Shown: one piece after another, positions 40,801 through 52,149 of the stretch
Layout: the number at the start of each line of letters is the position of its first letter
How positions within the stretch are numbered: the stretch's first letter is position 1
DNA from: Undaria pinnatifida
Taxonomy: Eukaryota; Sar; Phaeophyceae; Laminariales; Alariaceae
Direction: 5' to 3'
Assembly: GCA_012845835.1 (NCBI GenBank)
Contig: JABAKD010000007.1
Span: forward strand, 975,992-1,039,991
DNA length: 64,000 nucleotides
Translations under genes and position numbers: made by a program
The notes under the pieces: model-generated
The model's database searches: none
What the model was told of the DNA's origin: nothing
The model's input: only the letters and a program-made list of their open reading frames with translations

Positions 40801-42860
40801 GGAAATGGTATACATGTAGACTACCTTGTGAATCCATATATATATATCCATGTATATATTCAACGAAGTGTAATGGTAGTATACGGCCGTCCCGATCCTC
40901 CCAGCGCTCGTCGCCTTCCATCACAATGTACTTCCATACTCACGGCCAACGGCTCGAGACGTTCTACGATAGGAGTACTACAGGTGTACGTGTAGCACGT
41001 CTTGTTTTTCTGAGTATCCTCGCTTCCTGTGTATCACGCAAAAGGCCGACACGTCGAGAAAAAATATTGACTAAGCTCGATACTCAGTCTTATGGGCAAG
41101 GTATCTAACGAATATTACTACTTGTAGAATAAGGCAGCACAGGTTACCTGATAACAAGAAACGAGGTAACAAAAAAGCCAGACTGAAGTTGTGCAGGGCC
41201 ATAAGCAATGCGGGAGCCGTTATGGTGAAGGTAGTGTAGATCACAGCCTCTCCCAAATAAGAAACCCAGCCTAGGTCAGCAGTTATATTCCTTAGCAGGT
41301 GATATGTACTGCTGTACGCGCCGGATTGAAATATATTGTGTAGTTGTTCGGTTCAGGAACTCCGTGAGTGAGATTGCGTTGGGCGCGAAAGCACAACCTT
41401 CATCATACTCGTACTACAGCTGTAGCACCCTCTCCTGGACGTTTTCCGTTTTTCCCGCGATCTCTTATGGACGTTGCCGGCAGTCTCCCTAAAAAAATAT
41501 TTCCAAGGTTGTGTCCTTGGGAAAATGGCAACATCTACATCTGGTATGCAACTGCAGAACCATATTCCGAACTACAAGTAAGACGTAGTATGCAGCCCTC
41601 CCAGCTCTCGTCAGCTCGCGCCGCGCTGTATTTCCATAGTCGCACGGGGCTTTTTCGTTTTCCCGCCCGACGTCTGGCGGAAAAAACCGCCACAGGCAGT
41701 GTCACTCCACCCTTCTCCAGGTCCCAACATCATCATATTATTAATACCAATAGTGTTGCTACGAGCGGATGCGAGCTCCTAGCTTTCACGGCACCTCGTA
41801 AAAATACGGACCGCTTTCGAGACGGCTGAAGCTGCCTTATACTTGTATGGGTTTCAAGTGAAGCATTCCACAGCCGTCTGATTTTGTCCCCCTCAATAAC
41901 GGATTGTATAGTTTCCGTCCACAGATTGATTAGCATCACCCTGTTGACCCTGGTGCAAGGTACTTCCAAGGGGAGTCGCCGACCTATATCCTTAATGAGG
42001 CCACACACCCAGTAATACGCGCGATCGGAGAAACACACACAGCTTGCGAATATAAGTTTCGACGAAATCTTCTTCGATTTCACACCCGGAGTGTATCGTA
42101 ATTTTTTCTAATAGAGGATTTCTGTACGCCGCGGGTCAACAACTCAGGATCGAAAACAGTTCCCACACTAACGCCGAGACAAAAAAAGTCCACGCTAACT
42201 TCAAGACAAGATTCCGAGAAAAGAGATGAGAGAAAAAAACAAGAAATTGATTTCCGAAAGTTGCACTCAGAATCGAAAAGCGGTAAAATTTGAGCGATGT
42301 TGTCGCTACCACTTCTACCAGCGCACACAACAAGTTGATGACACTTACTAATGTCAAATATCAATGCCCTGCTGCGCGAGTTTCTAGCGAAAGCTTAACT
42401 GTGTTGCAATTCCCCGTATGTTGTCCCCATTTGGGGAGTGTAGTGCCAACGTGTAGGTCAAACCCGTCCCCCTTCGGAAAAAATGGCCCAGCGATAGCGG
42501 AATTTTGAACTGAACACCCGACACCAAGCTTTGTACCCTGCAGGGGTTTGCGGCAAGTGGTTAGCCGCCCTATTAATGGGAGAAGTGTACGTCAATGGCC
42601 GGATCGTCATAGCGGCCGGCTCTATGAAGTGCTACCTGGTACTTTTTTTCTCTTTTATGTCGTGTGTTTTGCACTCTTCTGTTGTGTTGTGTTTGATCTG
42701 TGATACTTCACTTATTTTTTTGTCCCCTTCAAAACTGCAACTTTTTGAGAATAATACTACTTGGAATTAGTTCGCAATCATTATTTGCCATTCAGACAAT
42801 GAGATAGGTATGCTACCTATTTTTTTTAGATCTCCGATAGCTCATCTCCAAACAGTTGAG
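40801..42860. other. No supported gene
   Basis: Open frames up to 153 codons occur on both strands (41368-41829 plus, 42083-41733 minus) with no recognisable motif. Confidence 0.35.
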
Positions 42861-42870
42861 CTGACATACT

Positions 42871-42996
42871 TCTCTTGGTTGCACTCATAGCTGACGTATC
42901 ATATAAAGCATCTGTTGCTTGTGAAGTTTACTCCGCAGATACTCGTATATGATACGAGTTATGCGATACGTCAGCTGTAGGTTCAACCAAGAGAGG
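42871..42996. repeat. MITE-like palindrome, copy 1
   Basis: TCTCTTGGTTG.ACTCATAGC and TGACGTATCA face TGATACGTCAGCTGTAGG and TTCAACCAAGAGA: inverted ends of about 28 bp in a 126-bp element. It has no coding capacity. Confidence 0.65.
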
Positions 42997-43111
42997 CCAG
43001 GCTTGTTGGCACTCTTCTTTGTAAGGGCGGCGATACTGCTGCCTCTTCTGTGTTCTTTGCAATAGCAGTAGTGCAGGTCTAGATCTGCGAAAAGTTGAGT
43101 ACCGACAAGCG

Positions 43112-43220
43112 TCTCTTGGTTGAACATATGGCCGACATAAAATATGTTTCGTACCTGTGAAGTTTTACACCGCGGGTACGATTTATGTGATACGTCAGCT
43201 TCAGGTTCAACTCAGAGAGG
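43112..43220. repeat. MITE-like palindrome, copy 2
   Basis: It has the same ends as the copy 241 bp upstream (TCTCTTGGTTGAACATATGG and ATACGTCAGCTTCAGGTTCA), with a diverged centre (GGTACGATTTATGTG against CAGATACTCGTATATGATAC). Confidence 0.65.
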
Positions 43221-43227
43221 CCTCCTG

Positions 43228-43310
43228 CCACCACCACCACCACCACTACTACCACCACCACCACCACTACCACCACTACCACCACTACCACCACTCCTCC
43301 CACCACACCA
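43228..43310 (+). repeat. CCA/CTA trinucleotide tract
   Basis: About 80 bases of CCACCACCACTACCA-type repeat, interrupted by single substitutions. Confidence 0.95.
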
Positions 43311-43319
43311 ACAACCCCC

Positions 43320-44200
43320 ATTGGGAGATCGATCCATCTTCACTATGTCTCCTCTGGCTGTATCGATCATATTGCCGGATACCAGGTATGAATCAACCTG
43401 TCGACACCCTGCAACGTTCCGAGGCGAGTGATGCACCGTTAGTATGCAGCACGTCTGTCGCGCGTGCCCTCAGCGTATTTGCCTAATGCATCCTGGTTGT
43501 GGTTTGTGTGCTTGCTGTTGTCGTCGCTCTTGACTCTGCCCCGATTTTCCGGTCGTGTTTGAGCGTCGAATCCACGACACCACCCCGGTACGAGGGTTTT
43601 ATACCACCATGCTACTTCTTCCTGTTGTAAATATGTACCACTGCTGTGCATGCGAATGTCGTTATTGGAATCCCATCTGCGTTTTTGCTAAAAATATGGT
43701 TGCGTCGACTTCTTCACTGGGTTGCACTTTCACCCTCTCTCAAAGTCAGTCTGGTTTGGGGTATTCTAAGGTTATTCATGTATGCATGCATGTATGTATT
43801 ATAGGGGTATGTATTATAGTATTATAGTATTTTGGGGGTATGTATTCTAGTACTACGTATAGTATATAGTATTCTAGTATTCTAGTTTTGTTATTGTAGG
43901 GGTGGACAGCTCCTCAGGTGAGGAAGGGGCCTCAGATGCTTTTAGATGCACCCGCTGCCGTAGCACGCGTCTAAACGGTGCTCTTTCTCTGCATACCACC
44001 AACCAAACCAGGGCCACAAGGCCATGAGGTCAGAGCTACAGCCCAGTCATTGATTTTATTTTCCCTCGTTAATTGGTCGTGCTCGTGTTTTTTTCTCTGA
44101 CTTGCTTGCTGGCTTGCTCCCTTACCAGGAACAGGCGGGATATGATAGCGGCGAGGCAGCATCCCTGGTCGTTGTGGATTCAAAATTACCGCACTGCGGC
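43320..44200. repeat. TA-rich microsatellite and a family B leader motif
   Basis: 43800-43885 holds ATGTATTATAGTATTATAGT-type repeats. 43905-43978 (GGTGGACAGCTCCTCAGGTG, then GCCGTAGCACGCGTCTAAAC) is an isolated copy of the leader motif that precedes relic units at 47700, 48425, 49260 and 50400. No gene is seen. Confidence 0.5.
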
Positions 44201-44204
44201 TGCA

Positions 44205-44287
44205 AGGTGACTACATGGGGGCCGATAGGGGGCTGCTAGGTGACTGCAAGGGGACTGCAAGGTGGCTAGCTGCAAGGGAACTGCTAT
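44205..44287 (+). repeat. Short tandem AAGGTGACTGC-type repeat
   Basis: Seven loose units of 9-14 bases (GGTGACTGCAAGG, GGACTGCAAGG, TGGCTAGCTGCAAGG). Confidence 0.7.
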
Positions 44288-45660
44288 CATAGGTGCGATT
44301 GGCTTGGCTCCTCTACGGGCGTCAGCCTTTTTATTGACCATTTGGAGACCCATGTCTAGGAACCAGAACAGCGACGAGAAATCGCATGCAGTAGGTTGAG
44401 TATCGCCAGGCTGCTGAGGTATCGTACAGCGCCTTGGGTTGCAGTTCGTACACACACCCTACCCCGCGCACTCCGTGCTTTGCTGTGTGGCCGGTGCTAC
44501 AATCCGTCAATCATTTTTGACATTTTCTTCCTGAACCCCGTAGTGGTTTTGGAGAAAAGCGCGATGGTTGTTTTCTGTTTCTGTGCGAAGTTCAAGGCGC
44601 CGACTGATGGCTAGCTTTGCCCATACCATGCGTCGTGTAATGTACCTCGTACTGCAGCGGTAATCGTCGCCCTGTTTTCCCTCACCATTTGTATCGCAGT
44701 CGGCCTCCTTTTGCTTTTCGCCTATTTTCGTCGCTGCCGCTGGTCGCTGTTGATGCCGCTCAACTAGGACAATCTGTCCCTTTACCTCATCCCAGAATTA
44801 ATAGTATATACTGCATGCTGTTATTAATGTGTTCATTGTGTAGCTGGCAGCTTACATCAGAATGCAACTTTAACTTCTGCTTTTTTCGTCGGCTTATTCG
44901 TCACGATAAATAGTCCAAGACTTCAACTCAAGCCTCTCAGTGTTTCCGTCTTTCTGTGCTGCTGATGCCCATTACTGTAGCGTCCGTGCCTGCTCGTCCA
45001 TGGCGTGCTTCTCCTTTTATTGCTCCTGCTGTGTTCCATGCAGTAGAGGTTGGCTCTACCTCTGACTGCCCATTTCCATGCACGCACCCAGGCATACGAC
45101 ATCTACAGTCTTGCTCGTATAACACCGGCCCGCCCGCCTCTACTTCCCTTTATCAGACAATGGTCTGTTTCTGGAGCTAGGAGTGTATTTCTTCTTTAAA
45201 ACATTATGTGTCTACATGGTCAACATTCACCACCCCCCTCTTCGACCACGCACAACATGATATTTTCCCAGGTCATGGAAAGTTTGCCTGCCTCTTCTGT
45301 GCTGCTCTTGGTTTCTCCCCAACCCCCTTTGTTATGCTGCTAGAATGCTATGAGCTTCACGTGGAACACAGGAAATTGACTGTTCGTTTATCTGGTTCAT
45401 ATTATCGGGTTTGGTTTGGTGTGCGTTGGTTGATAGTTTTGGAGATTCGTGTTAACAGTATAGAGTCTTCTCGGTCGGCGGCGCACGTGAAACCTGCAAT
45501 TAACCGGCCACCTCAAAAGAGGGTCCCTATTTTCTGGAGCGCTGTATACTGTAATACTATTATTGTAAATTAGAAAGATAGCATTCGCTGGCAATTATGG
45601 CGCCACCGTACCGTAGCGTGCGTGACATGGGGGATTGGGGTCGAAGCAAAGAAGTTCTCA
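44288..45660. other. No supported gene
   Basis: Short open frames only. Nothing recognised. Confidence 0.35.
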
Positions 45661-45671
45661 AACGGCATCGA

Positions 45672-45940
45672 CCAGAAGGAACTGACCGGAAATATCGGTA
45701 TCGCCTCCTACGTAAGCGCCCAGTGCCCATCGCTAGGGAAGGTGTTCTCTGTCAGCTAGAGGCGTACTTTTCGAGGCTGTTATGGGTTCTTTGTAAAACG
45801 AAGCCTGACATGCCAGACTCGAACGCTACGCCCATAGCTGATGAGAGATATCTTGCCTAGGGATGGGTAGCTGGCGTTCTCGGAGGAGGCGGTATCGATA
45901 TCGCTGATTGGTTCCTTTTGTGCGTTCTCGTCGCCGAACC
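45672..45940. repeat. Mirrored segment (family C)
   Basis: The plus strand 45672-45765 (AAGGAACTGACCGGAAATAT, then CGCCTCCTACG, CCCATCGCTAGGGAAGG) is matched by the minus strand 45935-45832 (AAGGAACCAATCAGCGATAT, CGCCTCCTCCG, CCCATCCCTAGGCAAGA). Both read as a peptide resembling AS..A..PSLGKIS. The 60-bp loop lies between convergent copies. Confidence 0.6.
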
Positions 45941-46097
45941 ATTTTGCCTTCGTGCCCGATATCTGTGTAGAATTGTTTGGCGATCTTAATTTTGAGCGTA
46001 GCGGGAAAAACAATGCACCAACGTCATTTCACGTTTCTAGCTGCCGTCAGATATGTAAAGACGGGGAAGAGACGCCCAAGGAAGAATGCTGTAGGTG

Positions 46098-46785
46098 TTG
46101 GTATAATGTGGATCTATGTGGAACCTCTGTGTAGCAGCCAGCAAGGACTTATCCAAGTGCTACAGTAAAACAGATGTCTGCGTGTGCGTGGAGCTGCGTT
46201 TCAACAAAGAAGAACCAGAATACTCGTTAACGCACGCTGTCTTGATGTCTTCACTTCACTTCACTTTTACAATCGGTTATGAGCCTCGTATATCGGCCGT
46301 CGGAGCTCCACGTACGTTGGAAGTACTGTTACGTCTTTTGGGATAAGCACGTACTTCTCTGGCCGCGCTTGCCCCTGCAATATGTCCCACAGAAAACTGT
46401 TGTGGAAGCATAGGACGTCATCCAATTTTCCTTTGTAGTTTACCCAGTTTGCCTGTTCACCGCTAAATTTGGGTACACCTCGTGGGATGTGTTCGATTGA
46501 ATTCCGTCGATTTTCCAGCCATTTTTGGAAATAATTAAGAACAGGCGAGTGGACACATAGGCTTGATGTCCTTGCGTAGCACGAGGCTCATAACCTGTTG
46601 ATATCATGATGTGGATCTGTGTGAAACCTGCGTGTAGCAGCCAACAAGGACTGATCCAAGTTCAACGGTAAAGCTGATGTCTGCGTGTGTGGGTGATATC
46701 ACAGCTGCAATTCAATAAAGGAGAACCAGAATGTCCGTTAGAGCACGATGTCTTGATGTTTTCACTTCACTTCACTTTTGCAATA
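46098..46785 (+). repeat. Direct repeat pair 511 bp apart
   Basis: 46098-46275 and 46609-46785 share ATGTGGATCT, GTGTAGCAGCCA.CAAGGACT, GATGTCTGCGTGTG and GTCTTGATGT.TTCACTTCAC followed by TTCACTTTT.CAAT. Divergence is moderate and there is no coding capacity. Confidence 0.7.
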
Positions 46786-47390
46786 TATTAATCTCGATGA
46801 TATGCCTGTGGTATCGCTCGTCCTGTACCAATGCAGTAGAGCCGCTAGGTAGAGCTAGACGTCCCGACCAGGAGAAAAGTAGACGATGCACGTCGCAAAC
46901 TCAAAGTATCCGGACGAAGAGCTGAGGTCGATATCCAACTAAGAACTTTACCCGTACGTATCTGAAAATATCCGTTACATAAGATTGCGGTACAGCCTAC
47001 TCCAAATGAGGTGCAATCTGACCCAATGAGTTTTAACACATTTAGTCAATATGTTGAAGCGTAATATCTGACGGTAGGTTCACGTTATAGATGTGACGAT
47101 CGTGAGGATGGTTCCATATAACGAGGATACTACCCAGTCCGATCGAATAGTCAGTTTCTGTATTAACAGCAGAAGTATAGCGGGCACTCAGCACAGTGAT
47201 AAAGCTCGGAATCAAGCCACGCTCCCCAGTGCAATAGTCTTGCAAAGAACAAGGGCGACGACGCAGCGAACACGTAACGAGATTAGTACTTGAAGAAGGG
47301 TGCCCAGCAGTAGCATCGAAGTACATATCAATAGAAGGAATTTGATTTGGCAACAATGGCGGGCGACCCGAGACAGGAGACAGCACTCGT
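46786..47390. other. No supported gene
   Basis: Nothing beyond short open frames. Confidence 0.35.
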
Positions 47391-47399
47391 GCCACAGCA

Positions 47400-48185
47400 G
47401 GAGAGCTTGATCAGGCCGCTTGTCGCAAACCACTGCAGCGGCCAGCATCGAAATTGCGGAGACTCACAAACATGTATCGGCCGCCCATGAAATCGAGGCT
47501 ACGTAAATGCAACGAAAAGCCATGCTACTGTAGGGGTTGCACTCTTTTGTACCCCAAACATTTCTAACTGACGACTTCCTCAAATGAGGCGTTCCTTAAT
47601 ATCTTCGGATCTAGAAGTGAGATTAGCATTTGGAATCGTTAGATAACGTCGCCCATGGAATTGCGTATCGGGCTACTTTGTAATGTAAGTCGGTTTTAGG
47701 GTGAGGTATAGAGCTCTTCAAGTGGGGAGCCTCACAATGTTCTGGTGGCTAACTCTACCGTAGCACCCGCCCGATTCCTCCGAGATAATCGTGGACCTCC
47801 TCGCAACCATCGCCATATAGGCCTGCGTCGTTGAAGACACTGCCGCCAAGCTGGAACTGACTCGCCGAGAGGCCACCAGCGCTACCAGAGTTGCTGCACC
47901 GGTAGCGTTGGTGGCCTCTGGGCGAGCCTTGTCCTGCTCCTCAGCGGTGACGACGGCAACCGGCAACGGTGGATTGCATCGCGACTGATGCGAGCACATC
48001 CGCGATCATGTCAGAGGCTTCATGGCACACCCATTGCCTCACTTTGTTTTGCTTCTGATGAGAGGCTGACATGTGCTTGGTGACCCTCCTCAATTTCGAT
48101 GGCAGCCGCCGCAGTGGCTGCGGCAAGCTGCTTGGTGAGCACCCCTGCAGAGGTATTTGGCAAACTGTCAAGCTCGTGGACGTAG
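47400..48185. pseudogene. Coiled-coil relic, mirrored pair 1
   Basis: The plus strand (47420-47510) encodes QTTAAASIEIAETHKHVSAA before a stop. The minus strand (48185-47720) encodes ELDSLPNTSAGVLTKQLAAA, AAAIEIEEGHQAHVSLS and, further on, AEEQDKARPEATNATG. The shared AAAIEIAE.H.HVSAAH segment in opposite orientations shows a convergent duplication. Both arms have stops and frameshifts. Composition and heptad pattern resemble the coiled coil of the large OGFr gene. Confidence 0.55.
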
Positions 48186-48417
48186 GCGGTAAGCTGCTGC
48201 TTCTCGTCTCTCGGGTGTCAAAAGTGCAGTGGGTACTTACTCAACTACTCTACGGGTAGCACTTATCGCGAGAAAGAGTGGTCCTTGGTACACCTGCACT
48301 GACGAACTTTCCGATGCTGTTTGAATACCGTTTGTGTTTAGCAGTATGTTTCGCTCTATATACTTAGGTCAAACCAATTTCATCGGTTTGCACGTTCACT
48401 TTCCCTCCACATCCCTT

Positions 48418-49030
48418 TTTTGGGTGGGGTGTAGAGCTCGTCAAGCAAGGAGCCTCATTCAATTTATCCACTACCCCTACCGTAGTATGCCTCTGCAGGG
48501 GAGACCAAAGGAACAGCTTGCCGCAACCACTGCACTGGCCGCCATCGAAACTGCGGACGCTCACAGCAAGCATCGGCCGCCCATGAAAGCGAGGCAACGA
48601 GAGCTCAACGGAGCCTCCGACGTAATCGTGGATCTACTCACAAACATCGCCATGCAATCCTCCTTGGCCCTTGACTTCTTCACTGAGCTGGAATTGACTC
48701 GCCAATAGGCCACCAATGCTACCGGTCCAGGTACTACTGCATATATGCTGCAGTTGTATATGCTGCAGTTGCTGCACCGGTAGTTTTTTTGGCCTCCTAG
48801 CAAGCCAGTTCTAACTCGGCGACGATGTCGGCAGCTACGGTGGATTTCATGGTGATGGTAATGCGCTGATTCGAGATCGTATCGGAGGCTTCGTTGCACT
48901 TCCATTGCCTCGCTTCTGATGGCCGGCCGACACATGCTGAGTGAGCCTCCTCAATTTCGATGGCAGCCGCTGCAGCCGTTGCGTCAAGCTGCTTGGTTAT
49001 CCCTCCTGCAGTGACGCGAGCAACTAACTG
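48418..49030. pseudogene. Coiled-coil relic, mirrored pair 2
   Basis: The plus strand (48485-48705) encodes KEQLAATTALAAIETADAHS, then VIVDLLTNIAMQSSLALDFF and TELELTRQ. The minus strand (49030-48780) encodes the same order: AAAAAIEIEEAHSACVGRPS, SEARQWKCNEASD and AADIVAELELA. The arms meet near 48770 around TATATGCTGCAGTTGTATAT. The unit opens with the leader motif (GTAGAGCTCGTCAAGCAAGG, CCGTAGTATGCCTCTGCAGG). Confidence 0.6.
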
Positions 49031-49248
49031 TCCCGCTCTTTTGACGCGAGCTACGGTGGCGGTAGCACTGTTTAGGCTGTAAATTTCTGGCTGGCGCTTC
49101 TCCTTAAGTTGACTAATTGGACTAGAAAACTCCCCAGTAATTGTGGAATTAATTCAGCCCGTATGTGGTTTGCGGTGATATTCGCTGTCCGTAGTATTCT
49201 TAGGCCATAGGATTCTTCATAGGGGTAAGCGTGCAATTTTTCTTAAAG

Positions 49249-49840
49249 TCAGTTTTTGGCGAGATGTAGACCTCCTTATGTGAGGAGCCGCTGGGAAATC
49301 AGGTGCTATATACCCCCACCGTAGCATGCGTCTGCAAAGCAATTTGCCGTAACAACTTCAGTGGCAAAAAATGCAACGGCGGAGGCTCATCAACATGTAT
49401 CGACCGCCCACGAAAGGGAGGCGGCGGAAGTGCAACGCAGCCTCCGACGTGATCGTAGTTCGTGCGTGACCAACGCTATTTAATCCGCCGGTGTCGCCGG
49501 CACTGTCGCCGAGTTAGAAATGGCTCGCCAAGAGGCCAAAAACTCCATCTTACCGGTCCAGCAACTGCGGCATGTATCGGCCGCCCATGAACGCGAGGCA
49601 ACGGGAGTGCAACGAAGCCTTCGTCATGATCGTGGATCTCTTCTCAACTAGCACCATGCAATCCATCGTTGCCGCCCACGCTGCAGCCGCGTTGGAAATG
49701 ACTCGCTAAGAGGTCACAAGCACTACCGTTGCGTCAACCGACGGTTGCTGCACCGATAGAGTTTGTGCCCCCCTCCGTGAGCCGTTTTCTGCTCGTCTAC
49801 GGCGTCGGCGGTAACGGTGGATTACATATCGACGGTATTA
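49249..49840 (+). pseudogene. Coiled-coil relic, two tandem plus copies
   Basis: The leader motif at 49260-49335 is followed by two successive copies of CATGTATCGGCCGCCCA.GA (49394, 49565) and CAACG.AGCCT.CG.C.TGAT (49433, 49610). Both copies are heavily frameshifted. Downstream, GCACCGATAGAGTTTGTG parallels GCACCGGTAGCGTTGGTGGC in the minus copy at 47900. Confidence 0.5.
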
Positions 49841-49854
49841 CACAGGAAGAGTCC

Positions 49855-50200
49855 CAGAAAAATTAGGTACACAGCCCTACCGTAGCTTAGGTGTTACCAT
49901 GCCGCCCACAAGAGCGGGATGCCGCCATTAAGGACCGAGATAATGCCACATCTGCTGCTGTCAATCTGCGAGCAGACCTGAGACAGAGCAGCACCGCTGC
50001 AAGCACCGCGGTCAACAATCTGGCTTACCCCGCTCTCGCTCCGCTCCTACCAGTATTTGCTTACTTTTTTCAACAAAGGCTCTTGGCCGGCTTCTTGCCT
50101 AGCGGCAGCCAGCTCGTTGGCAGCGGTGGTCGCAACGGTGCTCTTCTGGTGTGCGCAGTCTCTTCATTAGCCGCCACGGGCTGACGCGTGCTGCGATCGG
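49855..50200. pseudogene. Coiled-coil relic, mirrored pair 3
   Basis: The plus strand (49905-50025) encodes QERDAAIKDRDNATSAAVNL and RADLRQSSTAASTAVNNL. The minus strand (50200-50045) encodes QKSTVATTAANELAAARQEA. The latter is close to the large gene's KQKENIATAANEELAAARKE, the best relic-to-gene match in the coiled-coil part. The arms converge near 50030. Confidence 0.6.
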
Positions 50201-50635
50201 GGTGTGACCTTAGGATAAAATGGGTCTGGATGACGGCGCTGCTCCTCTTAAGAACTGCTGGTATCCAATTTCGTTAGAGTACAACTCGTGTTTTATTTTT
50301 GTTTTTTGTGCCACTTTCAACGTTGTATGCCTAGGCTATGGAGTTGTTAATCAGTTTGCACTTTCAACTTTTCGGAAGGTTGTTTTTATGGGGGGGCGGG
50401 CTGGGGGCGGTAGATAGCTCGTCGAATGACAAGCCACAAAAAGAGGGTGCTACCTCTGAGGTAGCATGCGTCTAATTGCAGCTTTCCGCCGCTGTGCAGG
50501 ATTGGGACAGCGCTTGCATCACTGCAGGCCAACCATGTCGGATTAAGGTCCAGTGTTCCCCCGTCAAGGTCTTTTTCTCACTTAGTATTATGTTTTTAGT
50601 GCAGGTAGTTCCTTGGCGACGCTCCGTCAACGGGA
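50201..50635. other. Spacer with a leader motif
   Basis: A leader motif copy lies at 50400-50475 (GGTAGATAGCTCGTCGAATG, GGTAGCATGCGTCTAATTGC). No open frame of interest. Confidence 0.4.
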
Positions 50636-50639
50636 AATA

Positions 50640-51005
50640 GTGCCGTCAGCCGACATATTTTCTGCAGGTGACTGCAAACAAGCAGCTTGCCGTAACCAAG
50701 TGAGCGGCCAACACTGCAATAGCAGAGACTCACCGACATGTATCGCCACCGGCGAGAAGCAGGAAGCGAGGTGACGGAAGTGCGACGAAGCCTTAGACGG
50801 ATCTGTGCTAAACCATCGCCAGTCAACCCACGACCATGCCGAAGGCTTCTCGGCGTTCCCGTTGTCTCGTTTCTTGCTTCTCGCGAGGGACGTGCAACAT
50901 GTTGGTGAGGCTCGGCGACCTCGATGTTGGCCACAGCAGTGGTTGAGGCAAGCTGCGTGGCTGAGCTCCCCTGCAGCGGTGCTAGCAAACTGTCACGCTG
51001 TTACA
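50640..51005. pseudogene. Coiled-coil relic, mirrored pair 4
   Basis: The plus arm (GCAGCTTGCCGTAACCAAGT at 50680, then CAACACTGCAATAGCAGAGA and CACCGACATGTATCG) is matched by the minus arm from 50990 (GCAGCTTGCCTCAACCACTG, CAACATCGAGGTCGCCGAG, CACCAACATGTTGC). The minus arm is open and encodes ASTTAVANIEVAEPHQHVAR. The arms meet near 50815. Confidence 0.6.
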
Positions 51006-51044
51006 CGGCGGCGGAAAGTTTCTACTACGCCGTTCGAGCGCTGA

Positions 51045-51345
51045 ATGCGCGCTTGTTGCCGCCTCACGATCGTCCGACGAATCAACTCCCACTTCAATCG
51101 TCTGCCGATCAACCAGAAACCTGCAGAGTCCGTTCCAGACGTGGCTACTAGCCCCGTCATTATTGTTAAAGGAGATTGGTGCGGCAGCACTCGTAGCTGT
51201 AGCAGACGCCGCATTCCCTATTCCGACTGTCAGTTTCGCCTCCGGTCATTCACCACCTTTGGGGAACCTGCAAAGTCAGTTCCAGCCGTAGATGTTAGCC
51301 CCTGTTATTGCGTTCTACCGCGCCGAACGCCAGGTTCGGGCACAG
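51045..51345 (+). pseudogene. OGFr linker relics (two tandem)
   Basis: The plus strand encodes INQKPAESVPDVATSPVIIV and, 130 bp on, FGEPAKSVPAVDVSPCYCVL. Both match the linker-to-domain junction seen in other relics (VYGKPAELVPGVGASPIVAV) and, loosely, GESMPGEDVSPIVAFYRDGG in the intact gene. Confidence 0.55.
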
Positions 51346-51594
51346 GACGCATGCCAAGATATCTAAGGCGACATATTTTTTTTGCTTCTTTCTTGAGGAT
51401 CGCTATACCCCCCGCCCACCCCGAAAACCAACTTGAAAATGTTGATATATGCATATCCTGATGAACAATCCCGATGCCTATGTATGAAACGGCTACTGTC
51501 GTAAAACACAAATGGCGATGTTGCGTATCTGCTCTGCTCAGTTGAAGAGCCCCGCCCGTCAAAACGAGGTTGGCTAAAAAGTGGTATCCCTATC

Positions 51595-52092
51595 GTAGCG
51601 CGTTCCACGGATGGGAAAGGTTCGCCTCTCGCCCAATCCTGGAGTAGTCAGGCGCTTGGCAGGAAAACAACCGACGAATACGTGCAGTGACTGTTCCCTA
51701 GGCAGCAGGCGTCGCGGTTCGTTGCGAATGCGCCGGTCTTGACTTGCGTAGATCTCCACGAGTACGATACAGGAGAAGCATTCAAGAGAAACATGGTGCG
51801 CGGGCTGGACATTGCTGATGTACCGGCCCCATGTTACTCCGAATGTCGTTCTCCCTGTGTCTCTCGACCTCGCGGAGATATTCGAAAGTCGGTACCGGCG
51901 TAATCGCGACGAACCGTGATGGTTGTTGTCTGGAAACAGCCACTGTATGTAGTCGAGAGTTGTTCCCAGCGAGGCGAATGGCTGCTCTAGGATTTTGACG
52001 AGAGACGGGCCTTTCCCGCCTGCGCCAGATCCGGATGCGCTACCCCTGTCACGGTAGATCAAAATGATGGGGCTACCACCCATGCCTAGCAC
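51595..52092. pseudogene. OGFr-domain relic, mirrored pair 5
   Basis: The minus arm (52092-51840) encodes GGSPIILIYRDRGSASGSGA, then LVKILEQPF and TTLDYIQWLFPDN. A 1-base shift follows, and ITPVPT continues where the intact gene has NAPILT. The plus arm (51640-51840) encodes GRKTTDEYVQ, a TGA in place of the Trp of QWLFP, then LFPRQQASRFVANAPVLT and ALKRNMV-like residues. So a functional site (TGG) is lost on one arm and the frame on the other. Confidence 0.7.
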
Positions 52093-52149
52093 TAACTGCA
52101 GATTTGCCAGGGGTGACCGAGGGGCCTAGGTAGAATGGACAGGCAGAAT

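Noticed and set aside
36930-40924. Arg/Gly/Ser and Pro/Asp/Thr repeat 'proteins'
   Set aside because: These are readings of GGGTC and GGCTC pentamer arrays; 5-bp repeats stay open in several frames by chance.
43144-43486. Pro- and His-rich frames
   Set aside because: They are produced by the CCA trinucleotide tract at 43228-43310.
45790-45830. B-box-like GCGTTCGAGTCTGG on the minus strand
   Set aside because: No A-box at the right distance; the stretch is explained by the mirrored family C segment.
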